Below, piece by piece: positions 16,417 to 26,019 of a stretch of DNA of 64,000 nt. Position numbers and translations under genes: made by a program. A model generated the notes under the pieces. It saw only the letters and a program-made list of their open reading frames with translations. It searched no databases and was not told where the DNA came from. Source of the stretch: Pararhodobacter sp. SW119 (GTDB lineage: Bacteria; Pseudomonadota; Alphaproteobacteria; Rhodobacterales; Rhodobacteraceae); assembly GCF_017811755.1 (NCBI RefSeq), contig NZ_JADDJF010000003.1, positions 62,001 through 126,000 on the forward strand, written 5' to 3'. How positions within the stretch are numbered: position 1 is the first letter of the stretch; every line of letters starts with the position of its first letter.

Positions 16417-18603
16417 CTATTTCAGGCGCAGCGCGTTCAGCGCCACGGTGATCGACGAGAGCGACATGACCGCCGCCGCCCAGAGCGGCGTGCAGAGGCC
16501 CAGCAGGGCGACCGGCACGAAGATGAGGTTGTAGATCCCGGACTGCCAGAAATTCTCGCGGATGCGGCGGGTGGAGAGTTTGCCCATGCGCAGCGCGTCG
16601 GCGATGGGCGCCAGATCCCGGCCCAGAAGCACGATGTCGGACGCCGTGCGCGCGGCATCCAGCGCGGTGGCCGGCGAGATCGAGACATGCGCGGCGGTCA
16701 GCGCGACGGTGTCGTTGAGCCCGTCGCCGACCATCAGCACGCGGTGGCCGGCGGCGTGCAGCGCGTCGATGCGCGCGGCCTTGTCCTGCGGCAGCGCCTC
16801 GGCCTGCCAGTCGTCGATGCCCAGGCGCGCGGCCATCGCCTGCACCGCCGCGGGCACGTCCCCCGAGATCAGGCAGACCTGCTTGCCCTGCGCCTTCAGC
16901 GCCGCGACCACTTCCTCGGCGCCGGGGCGCAGGCGGTCGGCGAAGGTGAAGGCGCGCGGCTGGTCCCCCATCGCCAGACAGGCGGCGGTGGTGTCGCCGG
17001 CCTCGGCGCCGACCCAGGCGGCACGACCCAGCCGGACGCGCTGGCCCTGCCACTGGCCCTCGACGCCGTAGCCCGGAACCTCCTGCACGGCGTCCAGCGT
17101 CGCGGGATCGATACCGCGATCCTGCAGCGCGCGGGCCAGCGCCTGGGCGAGCGGGTGGCTGGAGGCCGAGGCCAGGGCGAGCGCGACGCGCCGGGCAGCC
17201 TCCGGGTGGTCGTCGGGGTTGGTCGGCTCGGGCGTGCCAAGGGTCAGCGTGCCGGTCTTGTCGAAGACGACGGTATCGACCTCGGCCAAACGTTCGAGGG
17301 CGGTGCCGTCCTTGATCAGGAGCCCCTTGCGGAAGAGGCGGCCGCTGGCCGCGGTCACCACCGCCGGCACGGCAAGCCCCAGCGCGCAGGGGCAGGTGAT
17401 GATCAGCGTCGCCACGGCGATGTTGACCGAAAGGCGCAGATCGCCGCCCGAGATGTACATCCAGACGACGAACGCGCCCAGCGACAGGAGCGGGATGGTC
17501 GGCGCGTAGGCGCGCGCGGCGCGTTCGGCGAGGGTGGTGTAGCGGGTGCGCGCGGCCTCGGCATGGGCGACGAGGTCGGCCATGCGGTGCAGCGAGCTGT
17601 CCTTGCCGGCGGCGGTGACGCGCACGGTGAGGGGACCGGTCAGGTTGACCTCGCCGGCGCTGAGCAGGGTGCCGTCGCCGGCGAAGGCGGGCAGCGTCTC
17701 GCCGGTCAGGAGCGAGCGGTCGATTTCCGACCGGCCGGCAGTGACCACGCCGTCGACCGGCACGCGCCCGCCGGGGCGGACCAGCACCAGATCGCCCACC
17801 GCGAGGTCGGCCACGGGCACGGTGACCTCGCGCCGCGCCTCCAGGCGGATCGCGCGCGGCACTTCCAGCGCGGCCAGTTCCTGCGCGGCCGAGCGCGCCG
17901 CGGCGCGGGCGCGGAAGTCGAGGTAGCGGCCGGCGAGCAGGAAAAAGTTGAGCATCACGGCAGCTTCGAAATAGGCGTGTTCACCGGACCTGGTCGTCTC
18001 GTAGAGCGAGATGGCGACGGTCAGCACCAGCGCCAGCGCGATCGGCCCGTCCATGTTGAGCCGCCCGGCGCGCAGCGCCCGGCCCGCGGACCGGAAGAAG
18101 GGCTGGCCGGAAAAGGCGATGGTGGGAATGGCGATCAGTGCCGAGATCAGGTGAAAGAGGTCGCGCGTGGCGTCGGTGGCGCCGGACCAGACGGCCACCG
18201 ACAGCAGCATGATGTTCATCATGGCAAAGCCCGCGACGCCCAGCCGCATCAGCAGGTCGCGGCCCTGGCGGTCGGTTTCGGTCATGCTGAGCGTGCCGGG
18301 GTCCAGCTCGTGCGCGTCGTATCCGAGCCGCTGCAGCCGGTCGATCACGTCCTGCGCGCTTGTGCCCGGATCGGCCTGGACCGAGACGCGGCGCATGGTC
18401 AGGTTCAGCCGCACCGACTGGACGCCGGGCATGCGTTCGAGGTCGTTCTCGATCGTGGCGATGCAGGCGGCGCAATGCGCGTCGGGCACGGAGAGGACCA
18501 GCCGCGCATCCTCGGGCGGGGTCTGCACGCGGTCCAGCGCGGCGACGCCCGCCGCGCAGGCGGGGCAGGCCGAGGCCGGGGGGGCGTGCAGGGTGTCGCT
18601 CAC
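16417..18603 (-). CDS. ccoI: copper-translocating P1B-type ATPase CcoI (FixI)
   Basis: P-type ATPase that exports Cu(I) for assembly of the CuB centre of cbb3 oxidase. It has 728 residues: an N-terminal CPAC motif and HMA domain (HCAACIATIEND), the membrane CPC motif (ITCPCALGLAVPAVV), the phosphorylation site DKTGTL, an HP motif (SSHPLAQAL) and the hinge MVGDGLNDTVALTAA. The CPC form and the operon position between ccoH and ccoS identify it as CcoI rather than a detoxifying CopA. The start overlaps the ccoH stop. Confidence 0.94.
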   Translation of the reverse strand: MSDTLHAPPASACPACAAGVAALDRVQTPPEDARLVLSVPDAHCAACIATIENDLERMPGVQSVRLNLTMRRVSVQADPGTSAQDVIDRLQRLGYDAHELDPGTLSMTETDRQGRDLLMRLGVAGFAMMNIMLLSVAVWSGATDATRDLFHLISALIAIPTIAFSGQPFFRSAGRALRAGRLNMDGPIALALVLTVAISLYETTRSGEHAYFEAAVMLNFFLLAGRYLDFRARAAARSAAQELAALEVPRAIRLEARREVTVPVADLAVGDLVLVRPGGRVPVDGVVTAGRSEIDRSLLTGETLPAFAGDGTLLSAGEVNLTGPLTVRVTAAGKDSSLHRMADLVAHAEAARTRYTTLAERAARAYAPTIPLLSLGAFVVWMYISGGDLRLSVNIAVATLIITCPCALGLAVPAVVTAASGRLFRKGLLIKDGTALERLAEVDTVVFDKTGTLTLGTPEPTNPDDHPEAARRVALALASASSHPLAQALARALQDRGIDPATLDAVQEVPGYGVEGQWQGQRVRLGRAAWVGAEAGDTTAACLAMGDQPRAFTFADRLRPGAEEVVAALKAQGKQVCLISGDVPAAVQAMAARLGIDDWQAEALPQDKAARIDALHAAGHRVLMVGDGLNDTVALTAAHVSISPATALDAARTASDIVLLGRDLAPIADALRMGKLSTRRIRENFWQSGIYNLIFVPVALLGLCTPLWAAAVMSLSSITVALNALRLK

Positions 18604-19073
18604 GCGTCGGGTCCGCGATGGCGGAACGACACGCGCTGCTGGAACTCGGTCCCGTCGCGGGCGGTGGCGACCAGGCGCAGGTTCCAGTTGCCGCGCGCCA
18701 GCTCGACCGGCGCGCGGAAGCTGCCGCGCGCATAGGTGAACTCGGGCGTGATGTCGTCGCGGGTATGGGTCGCGCGGCCCAGCGTGGCGCTGAGGTCGGC
18801 GACCTCGGCGGGGGTGCCGTCGGGGTCGGTGATATGAACCTGAAGCTCGCCGCCCTCGACCGCGACGCGGATGTCCCAGCCCAGCGCGCGCTGCCGGGCC
18901 AGCCGATCGTTGAAGCCCTGGCTCGCGACGTAGCTGTTCTGCACCTCGATGCCCGGGAAGGTGGAAATCGCGCTATAGGCCATGAAGAGGTTGACCGAGA
19001 TGATCAGGCCGAACGCGCCGGCGAAGATCGCGAAGACCTTGGGTCCGGTCAGCTGCTTTCTGCTGTCGCTCAT
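18600..19073 (-). CDS. ccoH: cbb3 oxidase assembly protein CcoH (FixH)
   Basis: Membrane-anchored protein of 157 residues required for cbb3 oxidase assembly and stability. One N-terminal transmembrane helix (KVFAIFAGAFGLIISVNLFMAYSAI) precedes a periplasmic FixH domain beginning FPGIEVQNSYVASQGFN. ATG 19073 is used because it overlaps the ccoG stop by four bases; the much longer frame upstream overlaps ccoG and is a shadow. Confidence 0.92.
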   Translation of the reverse strand: MSDSRKQLTGPKVFAIFAGAFGLIISVNLFMAYSAISTFPGIEVQNSYVASQGFNDRLARQRALGWDIRVAVEGGELQVHITDPDGTPAEVADLSATLGRATHTRDDITPEFTYARGSFRAPVELARGNWNLRLVATARDGTEFQQRVSFRHRGPDA

Positions 19074-20497
19074 TGCTCCCTCCCGTTGAAGACGGTTTCG
19101 CCGTAGATGCGCGCGGTCTCGCCGGGGACAGAGGCCCAGAGGCGCACCGGCGTCGAGGCGCTGCGCGACGCCTCGATCCCCGGCGGCGCGGTGAGATAGA
19201 CGCGGAAGCTGGCCTGTTCGTCGGCGGGCACCGTGACCAGTTGGCCCGCCTCGCCCTCGATCGTCAGGCGGATGGAGGGGGCGTCGGCGACCGACAGGAA
19301 GAAGGGCCGCGGTTCGTTCGACATGTTGCGCAGGCGGATGTCGTAGGCGTTGCGGATCGTGCCGTCGGACAGCACCACGTAGGTCGGGTTGCGCACCGGC
19401 GAGATCGACATGTCGATGTCGGTGCGCAGAAAGAGCGCCACGATCAGGCCGATGCCGATGCCGGCCCAGAGGACGGTGTAGACCATCGTCCGGGGCCGGA
19501 AGACATGCTTCCAGACCGGGATCGCCGGGGCGCCCTGGCGTTCGCGCACCTCGTCCGAAAGCGCGAGATAGTCGATGAGTCCGCGGGGCTTGCCGATGCG
19601 GTCCATCACCTCGTCGCAGGCGTCGATGCAGAGCCCGCAGGTGATGCATTCCATCTGCTGGCCGTCGCGGATGTCGATCCCCATCGGGCAGACGTTGACG
19701 CAGGCCATGCAGTCGATGCAGTCGCCCTGCGCGGGGTCGAGCTGGCCCTTCTTCAGCTTGCCGCGCGGCTCGCCGCGCCAGTCGCGGTAGCCGACGGTCA
19801 GCGTGTCCTCGTCGACCATCGCGGCCTGGATGCGCGGCCAGGGGCAGGCGTAGATGCAGATCTGTTCGCGGAAGAAGCCGCCGAAGAAGAAGGTGGTGGC
19901 GGTCAGGATGCCGACGGTGATGTAGGCCGCCGGATGCGCGTTCAGCGTGAAGAGGTCGCGCAGCAGCGTCGGCGCGTCGGCGAAGTAGAAGATCCAGGCG
20001 CCGCCGGTGCCGACCGCGATCAGCAGCCAGACCAGCCATTTGGTGCCGTACTTGCGGACCTTCTCGCCGTTCCATGTCTGCCGGTGCAGGCGCACGCGGG
20101 CATTGCGGTCGCCCTCGATCCAGCGCTCGACCAGGATGAAGAGGTCGGTCCAGACGGTCTGCGGGCAGGCATAGCCGCACCAGACCCGCCCGAAGGCCGA
20201 GGTGAAGAGGAAGAGCCCGATCCCGGCCATGATCAGAAGGCCCGCGACGAAGTAGAATTCGTGCGGCCAGATCTCGATCATGAAGAAGAAGAAGCGGCGG
20301 TTGGCGATATCGACCAGCACCGCCTGGTCTGGCATCGCCGGGCCGCGGTCCCAGCGAATCCAGGGGGTGATGTAGTAGATGCCCAGAAGCACCCCCATCA
20401 GCCACCATTTGAGCGTGCGGAAGTTGCCCTTCACGCGGCGCGGAAAGATCGGCTCGCGCGCGGCGTAGAGTTGCGGGCTGTCGTCTTGAGAGCTCAC
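19070..20497 (-). CDS. ccoG: cbb3 oxidase accessory ferredoxin CcoG (FixG/RdxA)
   Basis: Polyferredoxin-type membrane protein that reduces copper for cbb3 oxidase assembly. It has 475 residues: several N-terminal membrane helices with WIRWDRGP and VWCGYACPQTVWTDLF, two [4Fe-4S] motifs (CIDCMACVNVCP and CITCGLCIDACD, about residues 255-290) and a periplasmic Ig-like FixG_C domain. The first gene of ccoGHIS, separated from ccoP by 228 bp that contain an AT-rich palindrome. Confidence 0.94.
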   Translation of the reverse strand: MSSQDDSPQLYAAREPIFPRRVKGNFRTLKWWLMGVLLGIYYITPWIRWDRGPAMPDQAVLVDIANRRFFFFMIEIWPHEFYFVAGLLIMAGIGLFLFTSAFGRVWCGYACPQTVWTDLFILVERWIEGDRNARVRLHRQTWNGEKVRKYGTKWLVWLLIAVGTGGAWIFYFADAPTLLRDLFTLNAHPAAYITVGILTATTFFFGGFFREQICIYACPWPRIQAAMVDEDTLTVGYRDWRGEPRGKLKKGQLDPAQGDCIDCMACVNVCPMGIDIRDGQQMECITCGLCIDACDEVMDRIGKPRGLIDYLALSDEVRERQGAPAIPVWKHVFRPRTMVYTVLWAGIGIGLIVALFLRTDIDMSISPVRNPTYVVLSDGTIRNAYDIRLRNMSNEPRPFFLSVADAPSIRLTIEGEAGQLVTVPADEQASFRVYLTAPPGIEASRSASTPVRLWASVPGETARIYGETVFNGREQ

Positions 20498-20566
20498 GGG
20501 CCTCGGGCTCCTGCCTGGTGCCGATGGAAACGGCGTGGCGAGTCTATCGCCTGTTGGTCGCCTGTC

Positions 20567-20580
20567 AAAATGCGCATTTT
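20567..20580. promoter_or_regulatory. AT-rich palindrome upstream of ccoG
   Basis: Perfect 14-bp palindrome AAAATGCGCATTTT in the 228-bp gap between ccoP and ccoG, 70 nt ahead of the ccoG start. The gap also holds GC-rich symmetric sequence close to the ccoP stop, probably a terminator. No consensus FNR box is present here, so the palindrome is a candidate operator or promoter element for ccoGHIS. Confidence 0.35.
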
Positions 20581-20725
20581 CCAGGCAAGTTGCAGTGCGG
20601 CGTAGGCGCGCATCCCCGTTGCCTGCGCGCGGTGGGTCGAACGGCCATGCCCGGCGCCCCTTGAGGATGCGCCGGGCGATGCGGCCGGGCCGGGCGCGGC
20701 GGCCCGGACCGGCAGGACGCTGCGC

Positions 20726-21658
20726 CTACTCGCCCCCGCCCAGCTGGTGGACATAGGCCGCGACCGCGCGGATCTCGGCGTCGCGCAGACGGTCGGCGAA
20801 GCCCGGCATGACGCCGAAGCGCGAATAGTAGACCGAATGCCGGATCGCCTCGAACGATCCGCCATAGAGCCAGACCTGATTGTTCAGCGCCGGCGCGCCG
20901 ACGAAGTAGTCGCCCTCGCCGCTCTCGCCGTGGCAGGAGGCGCAGTTGTTCAGGAAGACCTCCTCGCCCGCCGTGGCCAGTTCAGCGTCATGGCCCTGGT
21001 TCGACATCTGGAGCACGTAGTGGACGACCTGGTCGATCTCGCCCTCGTCCAGCAGACCGTCGCTGCCGAAGGCGGGCATCTGCGACCAGCGCGCATCGGG
21101 GTAATCCTCGTTGCGGATGCCGTAGCGGACGGTTTCGTGGATGTCGTCCATCGTGCCGCCCCAGAGCCAGTCGTCATCCAGCAGGTTGGGAAATCCCGAG
21201 GCCTGCACACCCGCGCCGCCGGTGCCGTGGCATTGCGAGCATTGCGCGCGGAATACCGACCCGCCTGCGTTGACGGCGAAGCGCTGCAGTTCCGGATCGT
21301 CGCTGATCGCATCGACATCGGTGGCGAGCAGGCGGTCGAACCAGACCTGGTTCTCGGTGTTGAAACGCTCGATGTCGCTGACCACCGCGGCGCGCGAATC
21401 GTAGCCGAGGATGCCCTGCGTCGCCCGCGTGACCAGCGGCCAGGCGGGATAGAACAGCCAGTAGATCACCGCCCAGGCAATGGTGATGTAGAAGGTCCAC
21501 AGCCACCAGCGCGGCATCGGGTTGTCGTATTCTTCGATCCCGTCCCAGGAATGGCCGGTCTTGGCGACTTCCTGGCGCAGTTTCCGCTTCGGGTCCGGGT
21601 ACTGCCGCGAGGCCGGGGTGACCTTGTTCTCGGGGGTCTTGTCTTCCTGGTCAACCAT
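20726..21658 (-). CDS. ccoP: cbb3 oxidase dihaem cytochrome c subunit CcoP
   Basis: Subunit III, passing electrons from soluble cytochrome c to CcoO/CcoN. It has 310 residues: one N-terminal membrane helix after GIEEYDNPMPRWW, then two cytochrome c domains with CSQCH (about residue 137) and CASCH (about 226), each with a downstream Met ligand. The start shares one base with the ccoQ stop (TGATG). Confidence 0.96.
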   Translation of the reverse strand: MVDQEDKTPENKVTPASRQYPDPKRKLRQEVAKTGHSWDGIEEYDNPMPRWWLWTFYITIAWAVIYWLFYPAWPLVTRATQGILGYDSRAAVVSDIERFNTENQVWFDRLLATDVDAISDDPELQRFAVNAGGSVFRAQCSQCHGTGGAGVQASGFPNLLDDDWLWGGTMDDIHETVRYGIRNEDYPDARWSQMPAFGSDGLLDEGEIDQVVHYVLQMSNQGHDAELATAGEEVFLNNCASCHGESGEGDYFVGAPALNNQVWLYGGSFEAIRHSVYYSRFGVMPGFADRLRDAEIRAVAAYVHQLGGGE

Positions 21659-21876
21659 CAGCGGGCCTCTCCGTTTGCTCTGCCCTTGCGCCCGGCGCTG
21701 TCGTCCCTTGCGTCGGCCGGGCTGTCTTCGTTGCGGAAGATCATCGAGGACGTTTCGTCATGCACCTTGCGGCTGCCGGGACGGAAGGCCCAGATCACGA
21801 CCCCGATGAAGAAGAGCGTCATGAACAGCAGATGCCAACTGTCGGCGAAGGCGCGCAGAAGCGTATAGGTTTCCAT
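21658..21876 (-). CDS. ccoQ: cbb3 oxidase small subunit CcoQ
   Basis: 72 residues: a single membrane helix (WHLLFMTLFFIGVVIWAFRP) and a charged cytoplasmic tail typical of CcoQ/FixQ, which stabilises the CcoNOP complex and, in Rhodobacter, influences redox signalling to the photosynthesis genes. It lies between ccoO and ccoP with minimal spacing. Confidence 0.92.
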   Translation of the reverse strand: METYTLLRAFADSWHLLFMTLFFIGVVIWAFRPGSRKVHDETSSMIFRNEDSPADARDDSAGRKGRANGEAR

Positions 21877-21886
21877 CCCGCCCTCC

Positions 21887-22612
21887 TCAGCGCTGCGGGT
21901 CGGGGACGAAGGTCGAGAAGTCGACCAGCGTGCCGAGCATCTGCAGATAGGCGATCATCGCGTCCATCTCGGTCAGTTCGGGCTGGCCGTCGAAGTTGCG
22001 GGTCTGCGCCCCCGGATACCGCTCCAGCAGGGCCGAGTGATCGGCATTCGGATTGGCCTGGGCGCGGAAATCGGCGCGCGCGGCCGCGACCATCTCGTCG
22101 GTGTAGGGCACGCCGAGCAGGCGGTAGGTGCGCACCAGATCGGTGATATGCTCGCCGTCGATCACCCGGTTCATCATGAAGCCGTAGGACGGCATGATCG
22201 ATTCCGGCACCACCGACTGCGGGTCGATCATGTGCTGGACATGCCAGTCGTCGCTGTAGCGCCCGCCGACACGCGCCAGGTCCGGCCCGGTGCGCTTCGA
22301 TCCCCACTGGAACGGATGGTCGTACATCGATTCCGCCGCCAGGCTGTAATGGCCGTAACGCTCGACCTCGTCGCGCATCGGGCGGATCATCTGGCTGTGG
22401 CAGGTATAGCAGCCCTCGCGCCGGTAGATCTCGCGCCCCGCCAGTTCGAGCGGGCTGTAGGGGCGCATCCCCTCGACCTCCTCGATCGTGTTCTCGAGGT
22501 AGAAGAGGGGCACGATCTGCACGATCCCGCCGATGGTGACGACCAGGAAGCTGAGGACCAGAAGCAGCGTCGCGTGCCGCTCGATCTTCTTGTGTTGGTC
22601 AAGAATGCCCAT
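21887..22612 (-). CDS. ccoO: cbb3 oxidase monohaem cytochrome c subunit CcoO
   Basis: Subunit II: an N-terminal membrane anchor and a periplasmic cytochrome c domain. It has 241 residues with the haem motif [11 protein letters not shown] (about residue 70), [18 protein letters not shown] and the conserved acidic C-terminal [16 protein letters not shown]. It is 12 nt downstream of ccoN in the same operon. Confidence 0.96.
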   Translation of the reverse strand: MGILDQHKKIERHATLLLVLSFLVVTIGGIVQIVPLFYLENTIEEVEGMRPYSPLELAGREIYRREGCYTCHSQMIRPMRDEVERYGHYSLAAESMYDHPFQWGSKRTGPDLARVGGRYSDDWHVQHMIDPQSVVPESIMPSYGFMMNRVIDGEHITDLVRTYRLLGVPYTDEMVAAARADFRAQANPNADHSALLERYPGAQTRNFDGQPELTEMDAMIAYLQMLGTLVDFSTFVPDPQR

Positions 22613-22624
22613 TGCTTGCTCCCG

Positions 22625-24226
22625 TCACTCGGCCGCGACCGCGGCGCTGGCGGGCTTGCGTTCGCCCACGCTCGTCACGGTTTTCCACAGGTTGTAGCAC
22701 ATGATGATCCCCCCGATCAGGAACAGCGTCCCGCCCAGCGCACGCACCACGTACATCGGGAACTTCGCGGCCACGGTGTCGGCAAAGGAGTTCACGAGGA
22801 AGCCCTGCGCGTCGACCTGGCGCCACATCAGCCCCTCCATGATGCCGGTCACCCACATTGACGCCGCGTAGAGCACGATGCCGATGGTGGCGAGCCAGAA
22901 GTGCCACGAGACCAGCGACAGGCTGTAGAGCCCCTCGCGCTTCCACAGGCGCGGCACCAGGTAGTAGAGCGCGCCGAAGGTGATCATGCCGTTCCAGCCC
23001 AGCGCGCCGGAATGGACATGGCCGATGGTCCAGTCGGTGTAGTGCGACAGGCTGTTGACCGACTTGATCGACATCATCGGGCCTTCGAACGTGGCCATGC
23101 CGTAGAAACCGACGGCGACGACCATCATGCGGATGACCGGGTCGGTGCGCAGCTTGTCCCAGGCGCCCGACAGCGTCATCAGCCCGTTGATCATGCCACC
23201 CCAGGACGGCATCCACAGCATGATGGAAAACGTCATGCCCAGCGTCTGCGCCCAGTCGGGCAGCGCGGTGTAGTGCAGGTGGTGCGGACCGGCCCAGATA
23301 TAGAGGAAGATCAGCGCCCAGAAGTGGATGATGCTGAGCTTGTAGCTGTAGACCGGACGCTCGGCCTGCTTGGGGATGAAGTAGTACATCATCCCCAGGA
23401 AGCCCGCGGTCAAAAAGAAGCCCACGGCGTTGTGGCCGTACCACCACTGGATCATTGCCGACTGCACGCCCGACCAGACCGGCACCGACTGCGAGCCGAA
23501 GATCGACACCGGGATCTGGATGTTGTTGACCACATGCAGCATCGCCACGGTGATGATGAAGCTCAGGTAGAACCAGTTGGCGACGTAGATATGCGGCTCG
23601 CGCCGGTTGATCAGCGTGCCCATGAAGACCGCCAGGAAGGCCAGCCAGACAAAGGTCAGCCACAGGTCGGCCAGCCACTCCGGCTCGGCGTATTCGTTGC
23701 CCTGGGTGGAGCCCAGCACATAGCCCGTCGCCGCCAGCACGATGAACAGCTGGTAGCCCCAGAAGACGAACCAGGCCAGGTTCCCGCCCCAGAGCCGCGC
23801 CGCGCTGGTGCGCTGCACGACATAGAAGGCGGTCGCGATCAGCGCGTTGCCGCCAAAGGCGAAGATCACCGCCGAGGTGTGCAGGGGCCGCAACCGGCCG
23901 AAGTTCAGGTAGGGCGCGGCCCACTCGAAATTCAGCTGCGGAAAGGCCAGCTGGAAGGCGATCCAGACCCCGACGAGGAAGCCGACGACCCCCCAGAGGG
24001 CGGTCGCGATCACCCCGGCGCGGACGACATCGTCCATGTATTCGGCCGGATTGTGCACCGCCGCCGGTTCACCGACATGGCGGATCTGCCACAGAAACAG
24101 CCCGGCCGCGGTCACCATGATGATGATCATGTGCGCCAGATGCGCCGGATCGCGGGCGAAGTTCGCGATCACGGCCGCCAGGATCGTGACCGCCGCCAGC
24201 AGGAAAAGCTTGGCGAAATCCCACAT
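22625..24226 (-). CDS. ccoN: cbb3 oxidase catalytic subunit CcoN
   Basis: Haem-copper oxidase subunit I with low-spin and high-spin haem b and CuB, reducing oxygen to water at low oxygen tension. It has 533 residues and about twelve helices. Metal ligands are visible in [16 protein letters not shown] (low-spin haem His), [22 protein letters not shown] (CuB His and cross-linked Tyr region), [14 protein letters not shown] (CuB His pair) and the [19 protein letters not shown] haem-ligand loop. It is the first gene of ccoNOQP, with FNR boxes upstream. Confidence 0.97.
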   Translation of the reverse strand: MWDFAKLFLLAAVTILAAVIANFARDPAHLAHMIIIMVTAAGLFLWQIRHVGEPAAVHNPAEYMDDVVRAGVIATALWGVVGFLVGVWIAFQLAFPQLNFEWAAPYLNFGRLRPLHTSAVIFAFGGNALIATAFYVVQRTSAARLWGGNLAWFVFWGYQLFIVLAATGYVLGSTQGNEYAEPEWLADLWLTFVWLAFLAVFMGTLINRREPHIYVANWFYLSFIITVAMLHVVNNIQIPVSIFGSQSVPVWSGVQSAMIQWWYGHNAVGFFLTAGFLGMMYYFIPKQAERPVYSYKLSIIHFWALIFLYIWAGPHHLHYTALPDWAQTLGMTFSIMLWMPSWGGMINGLMTLSGAWDKLRTDPVIRMMVVAVGFYGMATFEGPMMSIKSVNSLSHYTDWTIGHVHSGALGWNGMITFGALYYLVPRLWKREGLYSLSLVSWHFWLATIGIVLYAASMWVTGIMEGLMWRQVDAQGFLVNSFADTVAAKFPMYVVRALGGTLFLIGGIIMCYNLWKTVTSVGERKPASAAVAAE

Positions 24227-24334
24227 CGGTTGCGTCCCCTCGTTCTCGAATCGTTGTTCTTGTCGGCCAGCATAAAGCTAGACGTCGCCGCCGATCTACA
24301 ATGCGCGTTATGGCCGCATCCAAAACCTGTAACC

Positions 24335-24348
24335 TTGATTCAGGTCAA
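24335..24348. promoter_or_regulatory. FNR box, ccoN-proximal
   Basis: TTGAT-TCAG-GTCAA matches the FNR/FnrL/FixK consensus TTGAT-N4-ATCAA at 9 of 10 positions. It is 109 nt upstream of ccoN in the divergent gap with uspA and fits anaerobic activation of the cbb3 operon. Confidence 0.82.
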
Positions 24349-24367
24349 GGAAGCCGCGGCACCGCCC

Positions 24368-24381
24368 TTGACAAGGATCAA
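24368..24381. promoter_or_regulatory. FNR box, uspA-proximal
   Basis: TTGAC-AAGG-ATCAA, 9 of 10 consensus positions, 72 nt upstream of the uspA start and 33 bp from the first box. Each divergent gene can thus have its own FNR site. Confidence 0.8.
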
Positions 24382-24452
24382 AGCGGAAAGCGACCTTTCA
24401 GGTCAATCCTTTAATATCGGAAATGTCGCAGCCCGACGACGCAGGAGAGGTC

Positions 24453-25292
24453 ATGGACTACAAATCGATCACCACCTTCATCGGCTCGGAGAGCGAGCTG
24501 AAGATGACGCTGCCTGCCGCGATGGATTTCACGCGGACGCAGGACGGTCATCTGAGCACCTGCCTGCTGGGGGTCGACATGACCCCCGCGGGGGGATTCT
24601 ACATGGGCGCCTCGCCGATCCTGTTGCAGGAGACGCTGGAGCGGGCGCAGGGCGATGCCGAGGCGCTGGAAAAGCTGGCGCGCAAGCAGCTCGACCAGCA
24701 GACACTGCGCTGGTCGACCGAGTCGGCGGTGGTGCAGTTCGGCGGGCTGCCCGGCATGGTCGGGCTGCGCGCGCGGTTCAGCGACCTGGTGATCCAGGCG
24801 CGCCCCTATGGACGCGACGCGCTGCCGACGCAGGAGGCGGTGATCGAATCGGCGCTTTTCGAAGGTTGCGCGCCGGTGCTCGTGGTTCCCGAGACCGGGC
24901 TGGGGCCGAAGTTCGGGCAACGGATCGTCGTCGCCTGGAACCAGTCGAACGAGGCGTTGGCCGCCGTGCGCCGGGCCCTGCCGCTGCTGCGCGAGGCCGA
25001 TCAGGTCTGCGTCGTCATCGTCGATCCCCCGTCCCACAGCCCCGAAAGGTCGGACCCCGGCGGCCTGTTGACCCAGATGCTGGCGCGTCACGGCGTCCGG
25101 GCCGAGGTCTCGGTCCTGGCCAAGACGCTGCCCCGCGTGTCCGACGTGCTGATGCGCCACATGGGCGATATCGACGCGGGGCTTCTGGTCATGGGCGCCT
25201 ATGGCCATTCGCGCCTGCGCGAGGCGATCCTGGGCGGGGCCACGCGCAACCTGCTGGAAAACACCGAATGGCCGGTCTTTCTGGCGCATTGA
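24453..25292 (+). CDS. uspA: universal stress protein (UspA family)
   Basis: Cytoplasmic protein of 279 residues with two Usp-like halves. The first is divergent; the second carries the nucleotide-binding pattern MGAYGHSRLREAILGGATRNLL near the C-terminus. ATG 24453 has CAGGAGAGG before it; an earlier ATG (24423) has no ribosome-binding site. A Usp gene divergent from ccoN with shared FNR control is typical of Rhodobacter relatives and suggests a role in microaerobic adaptation. Confidence 0.9.
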   Translation: MDYKSITTFIGSESELKMTLPAAMDFTRTQDGHLSTCLLGVDMTPAGGFYMGASPILLQETLERAQGDAEALEKLARKQLDQQTLRWSTESAVVQFGGLPGMVGLRARFSDLVIQARPYGRDALPTQEAVIESALFEGCAPVLVVPETGLGPKFGQRIVVAWNQSNEALAAVRRALPLLREADQVCVVIVDPPSHSPERSDPGGLLTQMLARHGVRAEVSVLAKTLPRVSDVLMRHMGDIDAGLLVMGAYGHSRLREAILGGATRNLLENTEWPVFLAH

Positions 25293-25326
25293 TCCGGGCG
25301 CCCGACTCTTGGTGCGGAAACAGATG

Positions 25327-25399
25327 GTTTCCCTGAGGTTAACGCCCAAAAGGAAACCGTTTCCGTTCAGTGACTTGATGCCTATGTGCAAGTTGCACA
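25327..25399 (-). repeat. composite palindrome/GTTAAC element, copy k
   Basis: Read on the minus strand: palindrome TGTGCAA-C-TTGCACA (25385-25399), 62 nt after the cytochrome b561 stop, then TAGGCATCAAGTCACTGAACG, then GCGTTAACCTCAGGGAAACC (25327-25347). The spacer also holds the small palindrome GGAAACGGTTTCC. Confidence 0.65.
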
Positions 25400-25460
25400 C
25401 CCCCCCGCGGCGGCATTCCGGGCGGATGCGGCCGTCGGCGGGGCCAAGTCCCGCGCGGCC

Positions 25461-25985
25461 TCAGCGCCGGCCGAACCCCATGCGCGCCATCAGCCCGTCC
25501 CGGCGGATGAAGTGATGCCAGAGCGCCGCAACGATGTGCAGCGCGATCAGCGCCATGAAAAGCCGCGACGCCAGACCGTGGACCTGCCGCGCGGTGTGGC
25601 CGGCGAAATCGGGCGGCATCGGGCCGCTTCCGAACACGGCGTCCGGCAACCCCGACGCGCGGGCGAAGGTGATGCCCGAGCCGGCCATGACGAAGGCGAG
25701 CAGGTAGAGCGCCGCGTGATTGAGCCGCGCCAGCCGGTCCAGCACCGCATTGCCGGTCTCAGCGGGGGGCGGCACGCGCGTACTCAGGCGCACGGCAAGG
25801 CGCAGGAGCATGAGGAACAGCGTCACCAGGCCCAACCCCATGTGCAGCCGGAAGGACAGCATCTTGGCGGGGTCGTCATTGGCAAGCGGGGCCAGCAACA
25901 CCGTGCCGGCAAACAGCAGCCCGATCAGGCAGAAGGCCAGCGCCCAGTGAAGCACGACCAGCGCGGGGTGGTATCGCGCGGGCAT
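25461..25985 (-). CDS. cytochrome b561 family membrane protein
   Basis: Dihaem four-helix membrane cytochrome of the bacterial b561 (CybB-like) family, moving electrons between quinone or superoxide and a partner. It has 174 residues with HPALVVLHWALAFCLIG at helix 1, FRLHMGLGL at helix 2, HTARQVHGLASRLFMALIALHIVAALWHHFI at helices 3-4, and haem His residues in each. ATG 25985 is chosen for its GGAGG. It is followed by the FGRR tail and convergent with uspA. Confidence 0.88.
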   Translation of the reverse strand: MPARYHPALVVLHWALAFCLIGLLFAGTVLLAPLANDDPAKMLSFRLHMGLGLVTLFLMLLRLAVRLSTRVPPPAETGNAVLDRLARLNHAALYLLAFVMAGSGITFARASGLPDAVFGSGPMPPDFAGHTARQVHGLASRLFMALIALHIVAALWHHFIRRDGLMARMGFGRR

Positions 25986-26019
25986 GGGACCTCCGGCAGG
26001 GGCCTGGGTGGTGGCCCGT

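Noticed and set aside
16273-18735. 820-codon frame on the plus strand across ccoI
   Set aside because: Antisense shadow of ccoI; repetitive charged composition without domains.
20554-20568. FNR-like TTGGT-CGCCT-GTCAA upstream of ccoG
   Set aside because: Spacer is 5 nt instead of 4 and one half is degenerate, so not called an FNR box.
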